Assembly (NCBI GenBank): GCA_031287395.1
Contig: JAITTA010000084.1
Location: 1-10,029 of the forward strand
Length of the DNA: 10,029 nt
Direction: 5' to 3'
DNA from: Dysgonamonadaceae bacterium
GTDB taxonomy: Bacteria; Bacteroidota; Bacteroidia; Bacteroidales; Azobacteroidaceae
Shown here: one piece after another, positions 7,572 to 10,029 of the stretch
Numbering within the stretch: the stretch's first letter is position 1
How the letters are laid out: every line of letters begins with the position of its first letter
Notes under the pieces: generated by a model
What the model was told of the DNA's origin: nothing
Databases searched by the model: none
The model's input: only the letters and a program-made list of their open reading frames with translations
Translations under genes and position numbers: made by a program

Positions 7572-9248
7572 ATGATAGGTTTTATCTTCCGGAAGGGGAT
7601 TTTCCGGCCGAATTACGTTCTTGTTGTATTACTCTTTTTGAGTTCGTTGGGAGTTTTTGCTAACGAAAAAGATTCTATACTTATTAGACTTAATAAAGTA
7701 TTGGATAACAAGGAATACTATGTTATTAACAAAGAACAGAATATCCGGAATCTGAAGCAGATGTTTGTGATCGGTTCCCTGTCTCCGCGACAGGAATATG
7801 ATATCAATCTCAAACTGTACGAAGAATACCTGAAATACCAGTCGGATTCCGCTGTTTCTTATGTGCTTAAGAATCTCGAAATTGCCCGTTTGTTGCGACA
7901 GGATGAGTTGAAGTATGAAAGCGAAATCCGGTTGGCCGGATTGTATTCGACTAAAGGAATGTATATCGAATCGAAGTCCTTGCTGGACAATGTCGACAAA
8001 AGTGCATTGCCCCCACGGCTTCTTCCGGCTTATTATGCAACCTGCAACGAATTTTACAGTCATTACGGACAAAGTAACGATAACTCCGTATATTACCGGA
8101 AAAGCGGAGAATACCGTGATTCTTTGTTGTTGGTACTCGACCCTCAATCTTTGCGTTACAGGATGGAAGAACTTACCCGGAGGCTTTACATGAATGAGGA
8201 TGTCGAAAAACCTTTGCTGGATTTATTAGACCAAACCGGGGACGAGGATAAGGAACGGGCTGTCATTGCCTTTCTGTTGGGGCATCTGTATCAACTACGC
8301 GGCAATATGGAACTCCGGGAAAAGTACTATGCTGTTTCGGCGATTACCGATATCGTGAATTGTATTAAAGACAATGCCTCCCTGAATGGTCTGGCGATGA
8401 CCTATTATCTGAAAGGTGACGTGGATAAGGCATACCGGTTTTTTCAGGCAGCTATCGACGACGCTGTTTTTTGTAATGTCCGCTACCGGGCCTCCGAAGC
8501 GTCCGTATTTTATCCGGTGATCAACGAAAATTACCACCGGAAAGAACAGATTCAGAAAAGCCGGTTGCAAATTTTTCTATTGATAATCAGTTTTTTGTCG
8601 CTTTTCCTGATAGCGGGAATGAGCTATATCTACATTCAGATACGACGTTTGTCGCAGATACGGAGGGAACTTTACAATACCAACCTGAAACTGGGAGATT
8701 TGAATCATAATTTGTTGCGGACGAATGATCAACTGAACGAATCGAACCGTATCAAGGAGGAATATATTGCACATTTTTTTGACCTTTGCTCCACTTATAT
8801 CGATAAATTGGAAAATTATCGTAAAACATTGAATAAACACGCCTCCCACAAGCATTGGGATGAATTGATGAGACTATTGCGTTCAACGACCCTGGTTGAA
8901 ACGGAATTGGAAGAACTTTATAAAAAATTCGACGTGATATTTCTGACTCTCTATCCTTCATTTGTGGACGAATTCAATGCATTGCAGGTAAAAGAAGGAC
9001 AAATTTCACTCAAACCGGGGGAGTTGCTGAATACCGAATTACGCATTTTTGCCCTGATCCGTCTGGGGATAACGGATAGTGTGAAAATTGCAGGTTTTTT
9101 ACGTTATTCCATCAGCACTATCTATAATTATCGCGTCAAAGCCCGGAATAATGCTGTTGTTTCCCGTGAACGGTTCGAAGAAATGGTGATGAAGCGAGCA
9201 TGCAAAACTTGCACCCAAGCGCATGAGCATGACGCGAGTTCCATATGA
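7572..9248 (+). CDS. DUF6377-type membrane-spanning PUL regulator (periplasmic TPR-like sensor, cytoplasmic HTH)
   Basis: The 558-residue product has an N-terminal signal or anchor (YVLVVLLFLSSLGVFA, possible cleavage after Ala30). Residues 35-325 are helical, TPR-like repeats (KLYEEYLKYQSDSAVSYVL, IEKAY-like units such as YLKGDVDKAYRFFQAAI, and SAITDIVNCIKDNASL). A single membrane helix follows at about 333-355 (IFLLIISFLSLFLIAGMSYI), then a coiled coil (about 357-400). The cytoplasmic end has ESNRIKEEYIAHFFDLCSTY, GELLNTELRIFALIRLGI and a helix-turn-helix-like IAGFLRYSISTIYNYRVKAR. I recall this architecture as the DUF6377 regulators linked to Bacteroidota PULs; a glycan-derived signal sensed in the periplasm would control the neighbouring susC. 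ATG 7572 is preferred over TTG 7545, which overlaps the promoter box. The tail after MVMK is about 17 residues with Cys and His, and looks less conserved. The sensed ligand is unknown. Confidence 0.9.
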   Translation: MIGFIFRKGIFRPNYVLVVLLFLSSLGVFANEKDSILIRLNKVLDNKEYYVINKEQNIRNLKQMFVIGSLSPRQEYDINLKLYEEYLKYQSDSAVSYVLKNLEIARLLRQDELKYESEIRLAGLYSTKGMYIESKSLLDNVDKSALPPRLLPAYYATCNEFYSHYGQSNDNSVYYRKSGEYRDSLLLVLDPQSLRYRMEELTRRLYMNEDVEKPLLDLLDQTGDEDKERAVIAFLLGHLYQLRGNMELREKYYAVSAITDIVNCIKDNASLNGLAMTYYLKGDVDKAYRFFQAAIDDAVFCNVRYRASEASVFYPVINENYHRKEQIQKSRLQIFLLIISFLSLFLIAGMSYIYIQIRRLSQIRRELYNTNLKLGDLNHNLLRTNDQLNESNRIKEEYIAHFFDLCSTYIDKLENYRKTLNKHASHKHWDELMRLLRSTTLVETELEELYKKFDVIFLTLYPSFVDEFNALQVKEGQISLKPGELLNTELRIFALIRLGITDSVKIAGFLRYSISTIYNYRVKARNNAVVSRERFEEMVMKRACKTCTQAHEHDASSI

Positions 9249-9277
9249 CCTTTAAAAATAAAATGATGTACATATGA

Positions 9278-9384
9278 AAATTTGTTAATTTCCTGATTTT
9301 ATTTTTACTACTTTTTTACTTCTTTCAAATTTGTTAATTTGTTGATATTCAATATATTAGTGAATTTTGTTTACTACTTTTTTA
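9278..9384 (+). repeat. Paired dyad repeats upstream of susC (candidate operators)
   Basis: AAATTTGTTAATTT occurs exactly at 9278-9291 and 9327-9340, 49 bp apart. Each is itself a dyad, AAATT-TGTT-AATTT. A shortened third copy, AATTTGTTA, lies at 9432-9440. A second exact repeat, TTTACTACTTTTTTA, is at 9304-9318 and 9370-9384, so the two elements alternate in the same order. The block lies in the 309-bp gap between the regulator and susC, where binding sites for a local activator would be expected. Because the region is very A/T-rich, some similarity may arise by chance or by an old local duplication. Confidence 0.5.
9338..9369 (+). promoter_or_regulatory. Candidate susC promoter
   Basis: TTTG at 9338-9341 is followed after 20 bases by GAATTTTG at 9362-9369, which matches the Bacteroidota -33 TTTG and 7 of the 8 positions' requirements of TAnnTTTG except the first base. 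The start would be near 9375, leaving a leader of about 180 nt before the susC ATG. The second AAATTTGTTAATTT copy overlaps the -33 element, a typical place for activator contact. No exact TAnnTTTG box was found anywhere in the gap. Confidence 0.3.
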
Positions 9385-9459
9385 ATCCTCAAAAAATACC
9401 GGCGTCATTCTTGAATTACATTCGTCATCTCAATTTGTTATATCTATATATATTGTATA

Positions 9460-9483
9460 ATTACCGGTAATCATCATGTGATT
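9460..9483 (+). promoter_or_regulatory. 12-bp palindrome and overlapping dyad in the susC leader
   Basis: ATTACCGGTAAT (9460-9471) is a perfect palindrome about 87 bp before the susC ATG, the most G/C-containing point of an otherwise A/T-rich stretch. It overlaps AATCA-TCATG-TGATT (9469-9483), a 5-bp inverted repeat. These could be an operator, or in the mRNA leader two mutually exclusive small hairpins. Function is inferred only from symmetry and position. Confidence 0.35.
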
Positions 9484-9557
9484 CGGGTTCATATACCATT
9501 ATCGTTAGATGTGGTTTGGGAAGAAGTTATCATATTGTTAATTTAAATTATTATATT

Positions 9558-10029
9558 ATGAAAATGTACATTTTGAAAAAATGCAGTTCTTTTCTGTTTT
9601 TCATTTTGTTTTCAACTGTTTTTTTGTTGCCTGTTGTTGCGCAGAACACTATCACCGTGAAGGGCGTGGTAACAGATTTTGAAGGAGAGGCGCTGATAGG
9701 TGTTTCGGTTGTTCAGTCAGGTTCGTCCAATGGAACGGCTACGCTTTCGGACGGAAGTTTTGTCTTGAGTGTCCCGCAAAATGCAAGGATCCGTTTCTCG
9801 TATGTAGGATACGAAACCGTGGAATTACCGGCAACTGCGGAAATGAAGGTCCGGATGGAGATCTCCAAGGAGATGTTGGACGAAGTAGTCATTATCGGCT
9901 ACGGAAGCGTCAAGCGGAAAGATGTAACAACAGCGGTATCGACCGTCTCAATGAAAGATCTTGACGAGCGTCCGATCATTTCGGCGGCTCAGGCTATTCA
10001 GGGAAAAGCAGCCGGTGTTTCGGTGATTC
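9558..10029 (+). CDS. SusC/RagA-like TonB-dependent outer-membrane transporter, N-terminal part (3' end outside window)
   Basis: The frame is open from ATG 9558 to the window edge (157 codons). Residues 1-28 are a signal peptide (FLFFILFSTVFLLPVVA, cleavage before Gln29). Residues 31-105 form the carboxypeptidase-regulatory-like domain typical of SusC: ITVKGVVTDFEGEALIGVSV, ATLSDGSFVLSVP, IRFSYVGYETVEL. The TonB box is DEVVIIGYG (about 108-116). The plug domain begins with GSVKRKDVTTAVSTV and continues as QAIQGKAAGVSVI. There is no STN domain before the regulatory-like domain, so this is not the kind of transporter that signals to a FecR-type anti-sigma factor. A full SusC is about 1000 residues; the barrel and a following susD are expected to the right. 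The leader is A/T-rich (TTAATTTAAATTATTATATT) without a Shine-Dalgarno. It probably responds to the regulator encoded upstream. Confidence 0.95.
   Translation, partial: MKMYILKKCSSFLFFILFSTVFLLPVVAQNTITVKGVVTDFEGEALIGVSVVQSGSSNGTATLSDGSFVLSVPQNARIRFSYVGYETVELPATAEMKVRMEISKEMLDEVVIIGYGSVKRKDVTTAVSTVSMKDLDERPIISAAQAIQGKAAGVSVI

Noticed and set aside
7629..8961. - strand open frames of 70-170 codons opposite the regulator gene
   Set aside because: They mirror the strong regulator coding frame and contain no recognisable domains or sensible starts.

Overview
The window looks like a chromosomal segment from a Bacteroidales bacterium (Bacteroides/Parabacteroides-like gut or oral Bacteroidota). The evidence is SusC/SusD family proteins, a Bacteroidota-type ECF sigma factor, a large Bacteroidota-style TamB, A/T-rich leaders without Shine-Dalgarno sequences, and matches to the Bacteroidota promoter box TAnnTTTG. 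No tRNA, rRNA, CRISPR array, transposase or phage gene was seen.

Left part (1-2530, + strand): the distal end of one polysaccharide utilisation locus (PUL). It holds the C-terminal half of a SusD-like glycan-binding lipoprotein, a strong 15-bp hairpin, a GH43-like five-bladed beta-propeller lipoprotein gene, and an ECF sigma factor gene whose ATG overlaps the hydrolase stop codon (TAATG). The hydrolase frame has a single in-frame TAG at codon 60, followed at once by ATG. The stop separates the signal peptide and probable catalytic base (Asp49) from the rest of the enzyme, so the gene is annotated as a pseudogene, with sequencing error and read-through left open.

Middle (2587-7122, - strand): an intact 1511-codon tamB-like gene for envelope biogenesis, convergent with the sigma factor gene. 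A small A/T-rich hairpin lies between them. A perfect TAnnTTTG box about 100 bp upstream probably drives tamB. The 7123-7539 gap has no convincing gene, but 7301-7475 can fold into nested stems whose G-U pairs favour a + strand RNA.

Right part (7540-10029, + strand): the start of a second PUL. A promoter box (TATATTTG) precedes a membrane-spanning regulator: signal peptide, periplasmic TPR-like sensor, one membrane helix, coiled coil, and a C-terminal helix-turn-helix-like segment (DUF6377-type). After a 309-bp gap with repeated dyads, a candidate promoter and a 12-bp palindrome comes the N-terminal part of a SusC-like TonB-dependent transporter, cut by the window edge. This SusC has no STN signalling domain, so control by the adjacent regulator fits better than ECF/anti-sigma control. 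The two PULs therefore appear to use different regulatory logic and are separated by the housekeeping-type tamB gene.
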